Counted from the first letter of the stretch, positions 17,725-26,883 are shown. The stretch: DNA of 64,000 nucleotides from Flavobacterium notoginsengisoli (GCF_014207905.1 NZ_JACHLB010000001.1:806625-870624), one strand, 5' to 3'. The notes: generated by a model from the sequence alone, not told the origin. Program-made: numbers and translations.

Positions 17725-19275
17725 TTAAACAACCGCTTTTTTAGGTTTTAAATGATAAGCGACATATAATGAAATTGAAGCTAAGAAAATCCAGAAAACA
17801 TCGATAAAGAAAATTTGAATTTTATTTTCCATGAAAGAATTCCAAAACCAATCTCCTGAAACAATTCCGTTGGTAATTGGAATCAAAAATCCTAAAATGC
17901 TTCCAGAAATCAGACAGAATTTATTGGTAAATCCATCATTCTTTTTAATGATAAAGAATATTGTCAGCAATAACCATCCTCCAAAATAAAGTGTAAACAA
18001 ATTAGACTGACTTAACGGATAGAAAATTTTACTTCCAATAAAAGACAATGCTGTAATAGGATACATGCTCAAGCAAATTGCCAGATAAATACGAACGACA
18101 GCAGCATTAAAACGTCTTTTCTTTTCGGGCATATTATTTTTTTGTCTGGCAACCAACCAAATCATAACTCCTGAGATAATTACAAAACAAGTTATAATTC
18201 CTAAAAGGAAACTTACTATTTTTAAAGCATATCCGCCGTAATCTCCAAAATGTATTCTGTATAAAACATTTTTTACAACATCGAGATAGCTAGTTTGAGC
18301 GATTGGATCTTTTTTAGCAATTTCTTTTCCGTCTGCAATGCGATAAACGACTTTTCCGATTCCAGTAAATTTTTTATGACTTAGCAATTCGCCTTCAACC
18401 AAAACGTGCATATTGGCATCGCCATAATTCTGTATAAAAACTCGAGTGATTTCAAAATCGGCCCAGTTCTTTTTTGTTTTAGCAACCAATGCATCTATAT
18501 CAAAAGGGTTTGCTAGTTTTTTGTTTTCAAATTTATAATCAGGATCGGTGTATTCTAGCTCTTTGTATAATTTATCTTGATCTCCGTTATACAAAGCCAT
18601 TACGGCTGGAGCGACAATAAGCAATTTAATCATAAAGAAAGCTCCGGTAACTGCATAAACAAATTGAAATGGAAGACCAATCATTCCTAATGCTGTGTGT
18701 GCATCAGTCCAAAGTGTTTTTAATTTTTCCTTTGGACGGAAAATATAAAAGTTTGAAACAATTTTATTCCAGTGAAGTAAAACTCCAGTTACAATTGCAA
18801 ACAAGAAAAACAAAGCAACAAAACCCGATAAATAATAACCAATCGGATAAGGAATTTGTGCCAAGAAATGCAGACGATATAAAAGTTCTCCTAAAGAATA
18901 AGATTCTTCGTAAGTAAAAGATTTATAGTTTTTTGGATTTAAATAGAAAAATTGTCCTTCTTTTTGTTTGGCTGGAGCCAAAGTATCTTTAGTCCCTTCC
19001 ATGTAAACCCCAACTCTTTCTTCGATAGATGGTTTAGAAATAGTGATGTTTCTACCGTGCAGAATATATTTTTTATCAAGATGCTCTAGCGCTTTGTTGT
19101 AGTCAAGCTGAATTTCTCTTGTAATTGCTGTAGATTCACTTCTTTCCCAATTGATAATTTCATCTCTAAAAAAAGAAAAAGATCCAGCAAAGAAAATTAC
19201 AAATAGAACGACACTGATCACAATTCCGCTTACAGTGTGAGTATGAAAATAGATATTATAATGACGGTTGTTCAT
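17725..19275 (-). CDS. PepSY-domain inner-membrane protein
   Basis: A 516-residue membrane protein. An N-terminal helix after HTHTVSGIVISVVLF is followed by a periplasmic PepSY region, then helices near residues 145-165, 190-220 and 345-375, and a C-terminal four-helix extension (about 390-510) absent from the shorter PepSY gene downstream. Histidines in HTHTVSG, LHFLAQIP, DAHTALG and RIHFGDYGG are placed as heme or metal ligands would be. Together with the next two genes it matches membrane operons found beside TonB-dependent siderophore receptors, so a role in iron release or uptake is inferred. Confidence 0.85.
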   Translation of the reverse strand: MNNRHYNIYFHTHTVSGIVISVVLFVIFFAGSFSFFRDEIINWERSESTAITREIQLDYNKALEHLDKKYILHGRNITISKPSIEERVGVYMEGTKDTLAPAKQKEGQFFYLNPKNYKSFTYEESYSLGELLYRLHFLAQIPYPIGYYLSGFVALFFLFAIVTGVLLHWNKIVSNFYIFRPKEKLKTLWTDAHTALGMIGLPFQFVYAVTGAFFMIKLLIVAPAVMALYNGDQDKLYKELEYTDPDYKFENKKLANPFDIDALVAKTKKNWADFEITRVFIQNYGDANMHVLVEGELLSHKKFTGIGKVVYRIADGKEIAKKDPIAQTSYLDVVKNVLYRIHFGDYGGYALKIVSFLLGIITCFVIISGVMIWLVARQKNNMPEKKRRFNAAVVRIYLAICLSMYPITALSFIGSKIFYPLSQSNLFTLYFGGWLLLTIFFIIKKNDGFTNKFCLISGSILGFLIPITNGIVSGDWFWNSFMENKIQIFFIDVFWIFLASISLYVAYHLKPKKAVV

Positions 19276-19280
19276 AAAAA

Positions 19281-19580
19281 TTATTTCGCCGTGTTATAGG
19301 TTTGACCTAGATAAATGAAAAGACAGAAAAGTAGAGTAAGAAGAATATAAATTCCCCATATTTTCCAGCCACTTTTGGCTAAAAATGCAATCACCATTAA
19401 TGCTACCCAAAGAATAAAACCGCTGAAAGCCATTGTTATAAGAACATCTGCACGACTGAACCAAGTAGCTAATGCTAAGTGAAAAGAAACAGAAACAAAG
19501 TATCCTCCTAAAATTGCAGCTGTAATTTTAGAAAAGCGAGGCCAAAAAGCAGGATTTAAATATTTTGAATTTGCTGGCAT
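19281..19580 (-). CDS. Small membrane protein, DUF3649-like
   Basis: A 99-residue protein with three hydrophobic helices (about 17-37, 45-65, 72-92). The stretch FSKITAAILGGYFVSVSFHL resembles DUF3649 proteins, which are typically encoded between DUF3325 and PepSY genes in iron operons. Five bases separate it from the PepSY gene. Function is unknown. Confidence 0.7.
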   Translation of the reverse strand: MPANSKYLNPAFWPRFSKITAAILGGYFVSVSFHLALATWFSRADVLITMAFSGFILWVALMVIAFLAKSGWKIWGIYILLTLLFCLFIYLGQTYNTAK

Positions 19581-19601
19581 ATTGTAATTTGAAAATGGTA
19601 A

Positions 19602-19934
19602 TTAGTTGTAATAAAATTCTAATAGCGCAATCAATATTAGCAGTGCTAGAAGTGCTTTACTATTTACTTTTTTTAAAGGGGTAAGTATGATGATTAAGCT
19701 TCCGATTGTCATTAACTGAATAAAAAACATTAAAGTGCCACAACCTAATGATTGTGTAAAAAGCCACATCAAATAAGCTGTTCCTAATAATAATAGGCCA
19801 ATTATTTTTGTTGGTTTTGGATTGTTTTTCATCCATTTTTCAAAACCTAAATCGTACGATAAAACAGCTCTTTTAGAAGTGTAATAGAGTGTGTAAAAAG
19901 CTAAAAAAACAATAAGACTGGCAATTGTAATCAT
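19602..19934 (-). CDS. Small membrane protein, DUF3325-like
   Basis: A 110-residue protein with three to four helices; residues SKRAVLSYDLGFEKWM after the first helix fit DUF3325. It is the first gene of the PepSY operon, 21 bases before the DUF3649-like gene, with a -7 box 44 bases upstream. The family's biochemical role is unknown; context points to iron transport. Confidence 0.7.
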   Translation of the reverse strand: MITIASLIVFLAFYTLYYTSKRAVLSYDLGFEKWMKNNPKPTKIIGLLLLGTAYLMWLFTQSLGCGTLMFFIQLMTIGSLIIILTPLKKVNSKALLALLILIALLEFYYN

Positions 19935-19977
19935 TTTTTATAGATTGAGATGGTTTTAAATTTGTTTTTTGATTGTG

Positions 19978-19985
19978 CAAATCTA
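19978..19985 (-). promoter_or_regulatory. Predicted -7 box of the PepSY operon
   Basis: TAGATTTG on the minus strand fits TAnnTTTG and lies 44 bases upstream of the first gene. The nearest TTG upstream is only 15 bases away, shorter than usual. Confidence 0.45.
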
Positions 19986-20026
19986 AGTTATCAAATGAAA
20001 CAATGCAAGTTATTCTTATTCATTCT

Positions 20027-20050
20027 AAATTAATTTTTAAAAATTAATTT
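20027..20050. promoter_or_regulatory. 24-bp perfect palindrome upstream of the PepSY operon
   Basis: Two 12-base halves (AAATTAATTTTT and its complement) meet without a loop about 45 bases upstream of the -7 box. It could be a binding site for a dimeric regulator; because it is pure A/T it could also be a chance palindrome. Confidence 0.35.
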
Positions 20051-20080
20051 GAATTTTACTCCAACTAATAGTTTTTAAAT

Positions 20081-20113
20081 AAAAAAACCTGTCCAAATGA
20101 ATGAACAGGTTTT
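20081..20113 (-). terminator. Terminator after sucB
   Basis: A 9-bp stem (20084-20092 with 20105-20113) is followed on the minus strand by a 7-base T run. It lies 25 bases after the sucB stop codon. Confidence 0.8.
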
Positions 20114-20137
20114 GTATATAATTGAAAATTATAATGA

Positions 20138-21382
20138 TTACAATTCTAAAGCACGTTTAGCATCGCCATTCATTAATAATTCTACAGGGTTTTCTAAAGC
20201 TTCTTTCACAGCAACTAAGAAACCAACAGACTCACGTCCGTCGATGATTCGGTGATCGTAAGAAAGAGCAACGTACATCATTGGGTGAATTTCCACTTTT
20301 CCGTTTACAGCGATTGGACGCTCGATGATGTTGTGCATTCCTAAGATTCCTGATTGAGGAGGGTTGATAATTGGAGTTGATAGCATACTTCCAAAAACAC
20401 CACCATTAGTGATTGTGAAAGTTCCTCCAGTCATATCGTCAACTGTAATTTGACCATCACGAGCTCTTAAAGCTAATCTTTTGATTTCAGCTTCAATTCC
20501 GCGGAAAGTTAATAATTCAGCATTACGAACAACAGGAACCATTAACCCTTTTGGTCCAGAAACTGCGATAGAGATATCGGCAAAATCGTAAGCGATTTTG
20601 TAATCACCATCCATCATAGAGTTAACATCTGGATATAATTGTAAAGCTCTTGTAACTGCTTTTGTAAAGAATGACATGAAACCTAAACCTAAACCTCCAT
20701 GTTTAGCTTTGAAAGCATCTTTGTATTCATTACGAATTTGGTTAATTGGCGTCATGTTTACTTCGTTGAAAGTAGTCAACATAGCAGTTTCGTTTTTAGC
20801 TGAAACCAATCTTTCTGCTACTTTACGACGTAACATAGATAATTTTGTACGCTCAGTTCCACGGCTTCCACCAGTTGGAGTTCCCATAGAAGGTACTGCA
20901 TTTACAGCATCATCTTTAGTGATTCTTCCGCCTTTACCAGTTCCTGTTACAGTTGCTGGAGCTATATTTTTTTCATCTAATATTTTTCTTGCTGCTGGAG
21001 AAGGAGTTCCTGCTGCATAACTTGTTGCTGCCGGAGCTTGAACTGGTTCTGCTTTTGGAGCTTCCGCTTTTACTTCTGCCTTTGGAGCCTCAGCTTTCGG
21101 AGCTTCAGCTGCTGGAGCTGCTGGTGCATCACCTACTGGTTTAGCAGCATCTGTATCAATTAAACAAACTACAGCACCAACTGCAACGGTATCACCTTCT
21201 TCTGCTTTTAGTGTAATTACACCGCTCATTTCAGCAGGTAATTCAAGAGTAGCTTTATCTGAATCAACTTCAGCAATAGCCTGATCTTTTTCTACATAAT
21301 CTCCGTCTTTTACTAACCAAGTTGCAATTTCAACTTCTTTTATTGATTCCCCTGGTGATGGGACTTTCATTTCTAAAATCAT
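20138..21382 (-). CDS. sucB: Dihydrolipoyl succinyltransferase (E2 of 2-oxoglutarate dehydrogenase)
   Basis: TCA-cycle E2 that transfers the succinyl group to CoA. Domains in order: one lipoyl domain with the modified lysine at about residue 43 ([11 protein letters not shown]), an Ala/Pro/Lys/Glu linker (residues about 80-125), an E1/E3-binding domain ([25 protein letters not shown]) and the catalytic domain ending in [15 protein letters not shown] with the active-site histidine and aspartate. 414 residues is normal. It follows sucA by 89 bases. Confidence 0.95.
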   Translation of the reverse strand: MILEMKVPSPGESIKEVEIATWLVKDGDYVEKDQAIAEVDSDKATLELPAEMSGVITLKAEEGDTVAVGAVVCLIDTDAAKPVGDAPAAPAAEAPKAEAPKAEVKAEAPKAEPVQAPAATSYAAGTPSPAARKILDEKNIAPATVTGTGKGGRITKDDAVNAVPSMGTPTGGSRGTERTKLSMLRRKVAERLVSAKNETAMLTTFNEVNMTPINQIRNEYKDAFKAKHGGLGLGFMSFFTKAVTRALQLYPDVNSMMDGDYKIAYDFADISIAVSGPKGLMVPVVRNAELLTFRGIEAEIKRLALRARDGQITVDDMTGGTFTITNGGVFGSMLSTPIINPPQSGILGMHNIIERPIAVNGKVEIHPMMYVALSYDHRIIDGRESVGFLVAVKEALENPVELLMNGDAKRALEL

Positions 21383-21471
21383 CTTTGTTTTGTTTAAGGT
21401 TTTATGGTTTCAAGTTTTAGGTTTCAGGCTGTTAAACTTGAAACCTGAAACTTGAAACTTGGAACATTTTT
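21383..21471. repeat. sucA-sucB spacer with AAACTTGAAACCTG words
   Basis: This 89-base spacer carries several copies of TTGAAAC and its complement GTTTCAAG, so the mRNA can form a hairpin between the two genes. It is the same word family as in the nuoF-nuoG spacer. Confidence 0.65.
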
Positions 21472-24246
21472 TTATCTGAATAAATTTTTATCGAATACCA
21501 TTCTAATTGCATCTGCATGACGACGTTTTGCACGTGTGTAACTTCCTGATGCCGGAGCAGAGTATGCTTTTAATGAAGCTAATCTCCATTTTACAAGATC
21601 AAAGTTCATTAACATAAAGCTGTAAGCTCCCATGTTTTTAGGTTCTTCCTGAGCCCAAACATAATCATCTGCATTTGGATATTTTGCAATGATTTCTTTG
21701 ATTTGCTCAACTGGGAAAGGGAATAATTGCTCGATACGAACAACAGCAACATCATTTCTTCCGTTGTTTTCTCTTTCAGCTACAATATCGTAATAGAATT
21801 TACCTGTACAGAAAACTAAAGTTTTTACTTTCTTTTTATCTACTGTATTATCATCAATTGTTTCTTGGAAACTTCCTGTTGCTAATTCCTCAACTGTAGA
21901 AACACATCTTGGATCACGTAGTAAACTTTTTGGAGAGAAAACTACCAATGGTTTACGGAAGTTTGTTTTCATTTGTCTTCTCAACAAGTGGAAGAAGTTT
22001 GCAGGAGTTGTACAGTCAGCCACATACATATTATGTCTTGCACAAAGTTGTAAGTAACGTTCCATTCTAGCAGAAGAGTGTTCAGCACCTTGACCTTCAT
22101 AACCGTGTGGTAACAACATCACAATACCATTTTGGTTGTTCCATTTATCTTCTCCACAAGAAATATATTGGTCAATCATGATCTGAGCACCGTTAGAGAA
22201 ATCTCCAAATTGCGCTTCCCAGATGGTTAAGGCTTTTGGGTTCGCTAATGCATATCCATAATCAAAACCTAAAACACCGTATTCAGATAAAAGAGAGTTG
22301 AATACTCCGAATTTTCCTTTTTTGTTTTCGATTGCATCTAAAAGAATTACTTCTTCTTCAGAATCTTCAACTTTTACTACAGCATGACGGTGAGAGAATG
22401 TACCACGTTCAACGTCTTGTCCTGAAATACGAACATCAAATCCTTCTGTTAAAAGAGATCCGTAAGCCAATGCTTCAGCAGTTCCCCAATCAAGAGTGTT
22501 GTTGTCGTATCCAACTTTTCTGTCTGTAACAATTTTAGTTATCTTGTTGATGAACTTTTTGTCAGAAGGTAAAGTTGAAATAGTATTGATGATAGAATCT
22601 AAACCTTCTTTAGCAAAAGTAGTATCTACTTTTTGAAGCATTTGTGTATCAGTTACCTGAACAAATCCTTCCCATTCGTTTTTCATGAATGGAGTAATGA
22701 TTGTCAAATCTTTTTTACGAGAAGCTTCTAAGTTTTCTTCTAAAGCCGATTTGTATTGTTTTTCTAAACCATTAACATAAGAAGCATCGATTACGCCTTC
22801 AGATAATAATTTCTCAGCGTAGATGTCTCTTGGGTTTTTGTGTTTAGCAATGATTTTGTATAAAACTGGCTGTGTGAAACGAGGTTCATCACCTTCGTTA
22901 TGACCGTATTTTCTGTATCCTAATAAATCGATAAATACGTCACGTCCAAACTGCATTCTGTAGTCCAATGCAAAAGATACAGCGTGTACAACAGCTTCAG
23001 CATCATCAGCATTTACGTGTAATACTGGAGACAAAGTTACTTTTGCAACATCTGTACAGTAAGTAGAAGAACGAGCATCTAAATAGTTAGTCGTAAATCC
23101 AACTTGGTTATTGATTACAATATGGATTGTTCCTCCAGTTTTGTAACCATCTAATTGTGCCATTTGAATGATTTCATAAAGTATACCCTGACCTGCGATT
23201 GCAGCATCACCGTGAACAGCGATTGGTAATACTTTAGAGAAATCATCAGCAAAATATTTGTCTTGTTTTGCTCTTGTGATACCTTCAATTACAGCTCCAA
23301 CAGTTTCTAAGTGAGAAGGATTTGGTGCTAAATTGATGTTGATGCTTTTTCCAGATCTTGTTTTTTTATCAGCAGTAAGGCCTAAATGGTATTTTACGTC
23401 ACCGTCAAAATATTCCTGATCGTAATCTTTTCCGTCAAATTCACCAAAAATATCCTGAGTAGATTTTCCGAAGATATTTGCCAAAACGTTCAAACGGCCA
23501 CGGTGAGCCATTCCCATTACGAATTGTTCAACACCTTTTTCTGCAGCTTGTTCTATTAAAGCATCTAAAGCAGGAATGATAGATTCTCCACCTTCTAATG
23601 AGAAACGTTTTTGTCCAACATATTTAGTATGAAGGAAGTTCTCAAAAGATACAGCTTCGTTTAATTTATTTAAGATTGTTTTCTTTTCGTCTGTAGAAAA
23701 ATTAGGCTGATTTACATTTACAGCTAATTTATCTTGAATCCATTTTACAACGCCAGGATTTCTAATATACATATATTCAATACCGATATGCTGGCAGTAA
23801 ATAGCTTTAAGGCGATTTACAATATCTTGTAAAGAAGAAGGTGCCAATCCAATTGTTTGAGCAGCATCAAAAACAGTTGAAAGATCGGCTGCAGATAATC
23901 CGAAGTTTTCAATATCCAAAGTTGGAGATGAAGTTCTACGATCACGAACAGGATTTGTTTTTGTGAATAAATGTCCGCGCGTACGGTATCCGTCAATTAA
24001 TTTTAAAACGTTGAATTCTTTCTTTAGTTTTTCTGAAACTTGACTGTAATCTGTATTGTCGCTAGTCACGTACTCAACGATCGTTTGCACTGGATTTTCG
24101 TCGTTATAAGTCGTTTGTCCAAAGTCAAAACCTTGAAAGAAACTTCTCCAGCTAGGCTCTACGCTGTCTGGGTTAACTAAATATTGATCGTATAATTGTG
24201 CAAAGAACTCGGTATGCGCTGCGTTTAAAAATGAAAACCTATCCAT
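21472..24246 (-). CDS. sucA: 2-oxoglutarate dehydrogenase E1 component
   Basis: Thiamine-diphosphate-dependent decarboxylase of the TCA cycle, 924 residues from the ATG at 24244-24246 (MDRFSFLNAAHTEFF). The N-terminal segment with WRSFFQGFDF is typical of E1o. Core motifs are MGMAHRGRLNVLANI, PIAVHGDAAIAGQG and HIVINNQVGFTT (ThDP/Mg binding), SHRHAV, and the C-terminal transketolase domain with LPHGYEGQGAEHSSARMERY. An upstream 17-codon extension is rejected because the promoter box lies within 40 bases of the chosen start. Confidence 0.96.
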   Translation of the reverse strand: MDRFSFLNAAHTEFFAQLYDQYLVNPDSVEPSWRSFFQGFDFGQTTYNDENPVQTIVEYVTSDNTDYSQVSEKLKKEFNVLKLIDGYRTRGHLFTKTNPVRDRRTSSPTLDIENFGLSAADLSTVFDAAQTIGLAPSSLQDIVNRLKAIYCQHIGIEYMYIRNPGVVKWIQDKLAVNVNQPNFSTDEKKTILNKLNEAVSFENFLHTKYVGQKRFSLEGGESIIPALDALIEQAAEKGVEQFVMGMAHRGRLNVLANIFGKSTQDIFGEFDGKDYDQEYFDGDVKYHLGLTADKKTRSGKSININLAPNPSHLETVGAVIEGITRAKQDKYFADDFSKVLPIAVHGDAAIAGQGILYEIIQMAQLDGYKTGGTIHIVINNQVGFTTNYLDARSSTYCTDVAKVTLSPVLHVNADDAEAVVHAVSFALDYRMQFGRDVFIDLLGYRKYGHNEGDEPRFTQPVLYKIIAKHKNPRDIYAEKLLSEGVIDASYVNGLEKQYKSALEENLEASRKKDLTIITPFMKNEWEGFVQVTDTQMLQKVDTTFAKEGLDSIINTISTLPSDKKFINKITKIVTDRKVGYDNNTLDWGTAEALAYGSLLTEGFDVRISGQDVERGTFSHRHAVVKVEDSEEEVILLDAIENKKGKFGVFNSLLSEYGVLGFDYGYALANPKALTIWEAQFGDFSNGAQIMIDQYISCGEDKWNNQNGIVMLLPHGYEGQGAEHSSARMERYLQLCARHNMYVADCTTPANFFHLLRRQMKTNFRKPLVVFSPKSLLRDPRCVSTVEELATGSFQETIDDNTVDKKKVKTLVFCTGKFYYDIVAERENNGRNDVAVVRIEQLFPFPVEQIKEIIAKYPNADDYVWAQEEPKNMGAYSFMLMNFDLVKWRLASLKAYSAPASGSYTRAKRRHADAIRMVFDKNLFR

Positions 24247-24283
24247 AATATGAGTGAATATACTTTTTGTTATATTAGAAAGG

Positions 24284-24291
24284 CAAAAGTA
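24284..24291 (-). promoter_or_regulatory. Predicted -7 box of sucAB
   Basis: TACTTTTG on the minus strand, 38 bases upstream of the sucA ATG, matches TAnnTTTG. A TTTA rather than TTTG sits at the -33 distance. Confidence 0.5.
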
Positions 24292-24363
24292 CAACAATCA
24301 CATTTATTTAAATCTTTTTTTTACGTACTTTTACGTAAAAATTTGTTAAAATAAACGTTAACT

Positions 24364-24915
24364 ATGAATAAAATTCATTTTTCAATCGATTGCAGATATT
24401 ATTTTGTGATTTTGACCGTCTTTTTCTCAAGTTATTCTTTCGCACAGCAAAATTATGTCATAGACAACAGTAGCCATTTCTGGGATAAAGTTCAGTTTGG
24501 AGGAGGTTTAGGTCTAGGATTTGGTTCTGGTTATACAGATATTTCTGTAATGCCAAGTGCAATTTACAATGTTAATGAAATTGTTGCCGTTGGTGTCGGA
24601 TTGCAATTTGGATATCTAAACTCGAGAGATTATTATGAATCGTACGTTTATGGAGGAAGTTTAATAACGCTTGTAAATCCAATTCCAGAAATTCAATTGT
24701 CTGCAGAATTGGAACAAGTTAGAATAGACACCAGATATGAATCTAATTTCAACAGACCTTCATATTCTGATAGTTATTGGAATACAGCACTGTATTTAGG
24801 AGCAGGTTACAGAACGGGAAGCGTCACCATCGGCGCTCGTTACGATGTTTTGTATAATCCGAATAAAAGCCTTTACGGATCTGGATTTATGCCTTTTGTG
24901 AGAGTTTATTTTTAA
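24364..24915 (+). CDS. Exported outer-membrane-type protein, unknown function
   Basis: A 183-residue protein with a signal peptide ending near SSYSFAQ. The rest alternates glycine/aromatic strands (FGGGLGLGFGSGYTDISVMP, VGVGLQFGYLNS, YLGAGYRTGSVTIGARYDV) and ends in an aromatic residue (VRVYF), as beta-barrel outer-membrane proteins do. It is divergent from sucA. Homologues are sometimes named alpha-ketoglutarate decarboxylase through that neighbour, to my knowledge; nothing here supports an enzyme. Confidence 0.75.
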   Translation: MNKIHFSIDCRYYFVILTVFFSSYSFAQQNYVIDNSSHFWDKVQFGGGLGLGFGSGYTDISVMPSAIYNVNEIVAVGVGLQFGYLNSRDYYESYVYGGSLITLVNPIPEIQLSAELEQVRIDTRYESNFNRPSYSDSYWNTALYLGAGYRTGSVTIGARYDVLYNPNKSLYGSGFMPFVRVYF

Positions 24916-24918
24916 GGG

Positions 24919-25498
24919 GCTAAGGTTCTGAGATGCTAAGATTCTAAGTTTTTTTAGATGAATTATTATACATATTGGTCTGTTTCGGAATTACCAAGTA
25001 ATACAAAATCCTTTGATGTCTTTTTTTGGATTGCAATTGTATCATTTGTTCTTTGGATTTTAATTAAAAGATTCAAAAAGAAAAATGATGATTATGAAAA
25101 AATGATATTATTGTGGTCAGTTGGTGCAATTTTTAGCTTGTCGATAATTGTATTTTTCTATTTGAAATTATATACAACAGATACTACCGAAAAAAGAATT
25201 CAGAATCTCTTTAAATCTCCAAACGTGATGGTGGTTGAAGGGAAAATTTCTAATTTCGAAAGTTTCAGTCCGGCTTCTCGAAGAGGATGGGTAACCATAG
25301 AGAGATTTAGAGTAGATTCAATTAATTTTCAATATGAAGATGCTCTATTAGGGCGTTTTAATACTTTTACTAAAACAAATAACGGAATATTTAAAAATGG
25401 TCTGAATGTTAGGATTACTTATGGAAAAATGAGACATGAGATTTTAAAAATCGAAATTGCAAAAAAAACTTAGAATCTTAGCATCTCAGAACCTTAGC
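24919..25498. repeat. 37-bp perfect inverted repeat bracketing one gene
   Basis: 24919-24955 is the exact reverse complement of 25462-25498 (arms built of CTAAGGTTCTGAGATGCTAA and the rest). The arms enclose only the 171-codon gene: its ATG is 2 bases after the left arm, and its last codons and stop lie inside the right arm. No transposase is present and no flanking target duplication is obvious. Confidence 0.9.
24958..25473 (+). CDS. Two-helix membrane protein of unknown family
   Basis: A 171-residue protein with two membrane helices (about residues 20-37 and 49-71) followed by a soluble part of about 95 residues that looks beta-rich (VMVVEGKISNFESF, VDSINFQY, LNVRITYG). I do not recognise the family. 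Its coding region exactly fills the space between the arms of a 37-bp perfect inverted repeat, and the stop codon lies in the right arm, which suggests the gene and the repeat have a shared history. Confidence 0.7.
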   Translation: MNYYTYWSVSELPSNTKSFDVFFWIAIVSFVLWILIKRFKKKNDDYEKMILLWSVGAIFSLSIIVFFYLKLYTTDTTEKRIQNLFKSPNVMVVEGKISNFESFSPASRRGWVTIERFRVDSINFQYEDALLGRFNTFTKTNNGIFKNGLNVRITYGKMRHEILKIEIAKKT

Positions 25499-25502
25499 AA
25501 CT

Positions 25503-25856
25503 TTATTTATAATAGTTGCGAAACCAAACTTTTTGCCATTCCCTTTTTAAAATCAAAAACGCAACTTGTTCAGCCAAAATTACCAAATCTGAACCATCAA
25601 GTTGTTTGATTTCGTTTTCTGGAACATCAATTATATAAAGTAGATTCAAATATTCAGCAAACTTGTACTGAATCATTCTGTAAATCTTTTCGTGAAGCTG
25701 AATTTTCAGTTCGTCGGGCGAAATGCTTAATGGAAAATCGATACCTTCATTGGCCAGATTAAAATCTTTATTGATCTGTTCAATTAAGTTTAGATATAAA
25801 GTCTCTGCTTGCGCTTGCGCTAATAAAGATTCGGTATTTGCTGGTGCTACAAACAT
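25503..25856 (-). CDS. Conserved small cytoplasmic protein, unknown function
   Basis: A 117-residue, largely helical and acidic protein without signal peptide or membrane helix (MFVAPANTESLLAQAQAET at the start, LILKREWQKVWFRNYYK at the end). No catalytic motif is seen. It lies 52 bases downstream of the polyprenyl synthetase gene on the same strand and may be cotranscribed. The high codon regularity supports a real gene; the family is unknown to me. Confidence 0.65.
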   Translation of the reverse strand: MFVAPANTESLLAQAQAETLYLNLIEQINKDFNLANEGIDFPLSISPDELKIQLHEKIYRMIQYKFAEYLNLLYIIDVPENEIKQLDGSDLVILAEQVAFLILKREWQKVWFRNYYK

Positions 25857-25908
25857 GAGATTTTAGATTTTAGTTTTTTTTCTGAATACTGAAACTGAAT
25901 ACTGAACA

Positions 25909-26883
25909 CTAAACTTTTCTTCCCATTAAATTTTCTCCGAAAGTTCTCAGAACGTCTTTCTTTTCAGAATTAATTTCCATTTTTTCTAAAGTTTCAAAAG
26001 CTTTAAAAGTGTACATTTCGATAGCTTCTTGAGTTGCTTTTGATGCTCCCGATTCGTTAAAAATTGCTTTGGCAGTTTCAATTTTCTCCGAATTATCTTC
26101 TAATTGTAAAGTAAATAATTGTTCTAATTCTGAGGCTTTTTCTTTAGAAGAAAATTCTAAAGCTTTTAAGTATAAATAGGTTTTTTTGTTTTCGATAATA
26201 TCACCGCCAACTTGTTTTCCAAAAGTTTCCGGATCTCCAAAAGCATCTAAATAATCATCTTGAAGTTGAAAAGCTAAGCCTAAATTCAGTCCGAAATCAT
26301 AAATTAAATCGGCTTCTTTTTCAGAAGTTTTGGCAACAATGGCACCCATTTTCATGGCAGCGGCAACTAAGACAGCTGTTTTATATTCGATCATTTTCAA
26401 ATATTCCGGAATCGTAACGTCTTTACGAGTTTCAAAATCCACATCCCATTGTTGTCCTTCGCAAACTTCAAGAGCTGTTTTGCTGAATAATTTGGCAAGG
26501 TTTCTAAAAACATTTGGCTCGTATTGCTCAAAATACTGATAAGCCAAAATCAGCATCGCATCGCCAGAAAGAATACCGGTGTTTAAATTCCATTTTTCGT
26601 GAACCGTTACTTGTCCTCTTCGCAAAGGTGCGTCATCCATTATATCATCATGAACAAGAGAAAAGTTATGGAAAACTTCTACAGCCATCGCGGCAGGAAG
26701 TGCAGTAGCATAATCAGTATCAAAAACTTCAGCAGCCATTAAAGTTAAAACAGGGCGAATGCGTTTTCCGCCAAGTCCTAATATGTATTCAATCGGTTCA
26801 TAGAGATTTACAGGCTCTTTGTGAATGTTTTGCTTTTTTAAATAATCAATAAAAAAATCCTGGTACTGACTAATATCGTGCAT
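25909..26883 (-). CDS. Polyprenyl (farnesyl/geranylgeranyl-type) diphosphate synthase
   Basis: Trans-prenyltransferase that elongates allylic diphosphates with IPP, feeding quinone and isoprenoid synthesis. From the ATG at 26881-26883 it has 324 residues. Motifs: GLGGKRIRP (IPP binding), the first aspartate-rich motif VHDDIMDD at about residues 78-84, GDAMLILAYQ, and the second aspartate-rich motif FQLQDDYLDAFGD. Chain length cannot be fixed with confidence. The residues before the first DDxxD are bulky (NFSL), which fits a short- to medium-chain product. Confidence 0.93.
   Translation of the reverse strand: MHDISQYQDFFIDYLKKQNIHKEPVNLYEPIEYILGLGGKRIRPVLTLMAAEVFDTDYATALPAAMAVEVFHNFSLVHDDIMDDAPLRRGQVTVHEKWNLNTGILSGDAMLILAYQYFEQYEPNVFRNLAKLFSKTALEVCEGQQWDVDFETRKDVTIPEYLKMIEYKTAVLVAAAMKMGAIVAKTSEKEADLIYDFGLNLGLAFQLQDDYLDAFGDPETFGKQVGGDIIENKKTYLYLKALEFSSKEKASELEQLFTLQLEDNSEKIETAKAIFNESGASKATQEAIEMYTFKAFETLEKMEINSEKKDVLRTFGENLMGRKV

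Noticed and set aside
19936..20050. Fur box before the PepSY operon
   Set aside because: Only weak GAATNNNAAGAAT-like matches in A/T-rich DNA; not convincing enough to list.
20953..21144. Leucine-rich plus-strand frame
   Set aside because: Antisense shadow of the Ala/Pro/Lys linker of sucB.
24919..25498. Insertion sequence with 37-bp terminal repeats
   Set aside because: The enclosed gene encodes a two-helix membrane protein, not a transposase, and no target-site duplication was visible. Kept only as a possible cassette or invertible segment.
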